Assembly (NCBI GenBank): GCA_001600455.1
Contig: BCKC01000004.1
Span: forward strand, 372,001-436,000
Source of the DNA: Endocalyx cinctus
Taxonomy: Eukaryota; Ascomycota; Sordariomycetes; Amphisphaeriales; Apiosporaceae
DNA: 64,000 bases
Reading direction: 5' to 3'
Shown here: piece by piece, positions 63,374 through 64,000 of the stretch
Numbering within the stretch: the first letter of the stretch is position 1
Layout: the number at the start of each line of letters is the position of its first letter
Position numbers and translations under genes: made by a program
The notes under the pieces: generated by a model
What the model was told of the DNA's origin: nothing
The model's input: the letters and a program-made list of their open reading frames with translations, nothing else
Database searches by the model: none

Positions 63374-63389
63374 AGATCGTTTCAGTAAA

Positions 63390-64000
63390 TTAATAGTCTA
63401 CGCTTGAACTAGCAATCATCTCGTCACCTAAGTGTTTGTGTATAGACATCAGTAAATCATAAGTGAGCATGCTTAATTCCCTCAGAACCATCTGTGTCTC
63501 CTCTTTATCGAGTAACTCGGGATGTTTATGGAGGGTGGTTATTACGATATCTCTCAACCCTCGGTCGGCCTCGATCGTAGACACATACGCCTCTCGTGCA
63601 GCCTCCAGGAAGTCATGTGCCACCCAATTCTCCGCAGCGGCCGTCTTGAACTTCTCAAGCGCAAGGGTCTTCAGTCCGCAGATGTTGTATTTCTCCGCGA
63701 GAGAGTACACCATGACATGGAGTACAAGGCTGGAAGGCGCCAGGTACTCTTCGCTAATGCCAAGATCCGCATCCTCGGTGGACTCCCGGGCGAGCTCTTC
63801 GGGCGATTTGACATTATAATCGAGGTGGTAAAAGTAATACACCATTATTTCGACGGCCCGGGGATCATCATCTGGCAGATCAACATGCCCCTCGCGCCCT
63901 TCCTAAATAATTATGTTAGAAAATCGTGTGGTGCGCAAGGCGATTTAACCGACCTTGAAGTTTTCACGACAAGCTGCCGCAAAAAAGTCTGACCGTGGGC
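63390..64000 (-). CDS. BTB/POZ-domain protein, 5' end beyond the window
   Basis: The visible part of the first exon (64000-63954) encodes SDFFAAACRENFK of the BTB core. An intron (63953-63903, 51 bp, unusual donor GTCGGT, acceptor TATTTAG) joins exon 63902-63390 in phase: EGREGHVDLPDDDPRAVEIM, VYYFYHLDYN, then LVLHVMVYSLAEKYNICGLK and a helical end (ELSMLTYDLLMSIHKHLGD). It is a paralogue of the convergent gene at 62557, conserved in order and length, lacking an insertion of about 30 residues after the core. The N-terminus lies to the right of the window. Confidence 0.75.

Noticed and set aside
1..64000. tRNA, rRNA or other structured RNA genes
   Set aside because: No convincing tRNA cloverleaf or rRNA signature was noticed by eye; a covariance-model scan would be needed to exclude them.

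Overview
The window looks like an accessory, repeat-rich stretch of a filamentous ascomycete genome (Pezizomycotina). Reasons: genes are split by short GT-AG introns (44-89 bp) with CTAAC/CTGAC-type branch points; the domain repertoire is fungus-specific (HET, DUF3435, Helo-like/PigL_N, DUF6604, DUF7924-like, fungal F-box, BCS1-like AAA, LaeA-like methyltransferase); and many relics are AT-rich with C-to-T type nonsense changes, as expected from repeat-induced point mutation (RIP). Intact genes sit as islands between these relics.

Left part (1-15.5 kb): an end of a dispersed repeat (inverted copy at 47.05-47.29 kb), a dynamin-like C-terminal relic, a degraded F-box gene, a 23-bp tandem repeat, an intact two-exon GT32 (OCH1-like) glycosyltransferase, an unrecognised 441-aa protein and a nearly intact Tc1/mariner transposase containing four ambiguous bases.

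Middle (15.5-25 kb): a HET-domain gene is cut off immediately after the conserved W-T-L-Q-E-L. About 420 bp downstream begins an apparently intact five-exon DUF3435 tyrosine recombinase gene (834 aa, two C2H2 fingers). This is the layout of the 5' end of a Starship-type giant mobile element that inserted in a HET gene. If so, much or all of what follows to the right may be cargo. No 3' end was found in the window.

25.5-40.5 kb holds the most unusual material. Three tiny zinc-ribbon ORFs (24-54 aa, CxxC-x8-10-CxxC) lie here, with two short disordered proteins sharing a C-terminal Met-Gly-Phe motif; a third, decayed relative of that pair is at 7.1 kb. A 374-aa protein predicted from four phase-0 exons joins a polytopic membrane region to a Ras-like GTPase. 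It is divergent from an unknown 249-aa gene across a 30-bp repeat array of CACCT-N3-AGGTG palindromes, and the same palindrome lies upstream of the second zinc-ribbon ORF. An APH-type kinase, a LaeA-like methyltransferase, a C2H2 protein and several unknown genes are interspersed.

41.9-64 kb: an intact BCS1-like AAA ATPase, a LINE ORF1 relic, a DUF7924-like gene with a homopolymer frameshift, a Helo-like/PigL_N protein with decayed partial copies on both sides, a restriction-endonuclease-like/kinase fusion (812 aa), a RIP-degraded HET gene, a DUF6604 gene with one in-frame stop, and two convergent BTB paralogues, the last running off the right edge. The content (HET, NLR-type N-termini, nuclease-kinase, BTB) fits a non-self recognition or genome-conflict neighbourhood. 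All names rest on reading motifs by eye; no database search was run. Splice models were checked by hand for donor, acceptor and phase.
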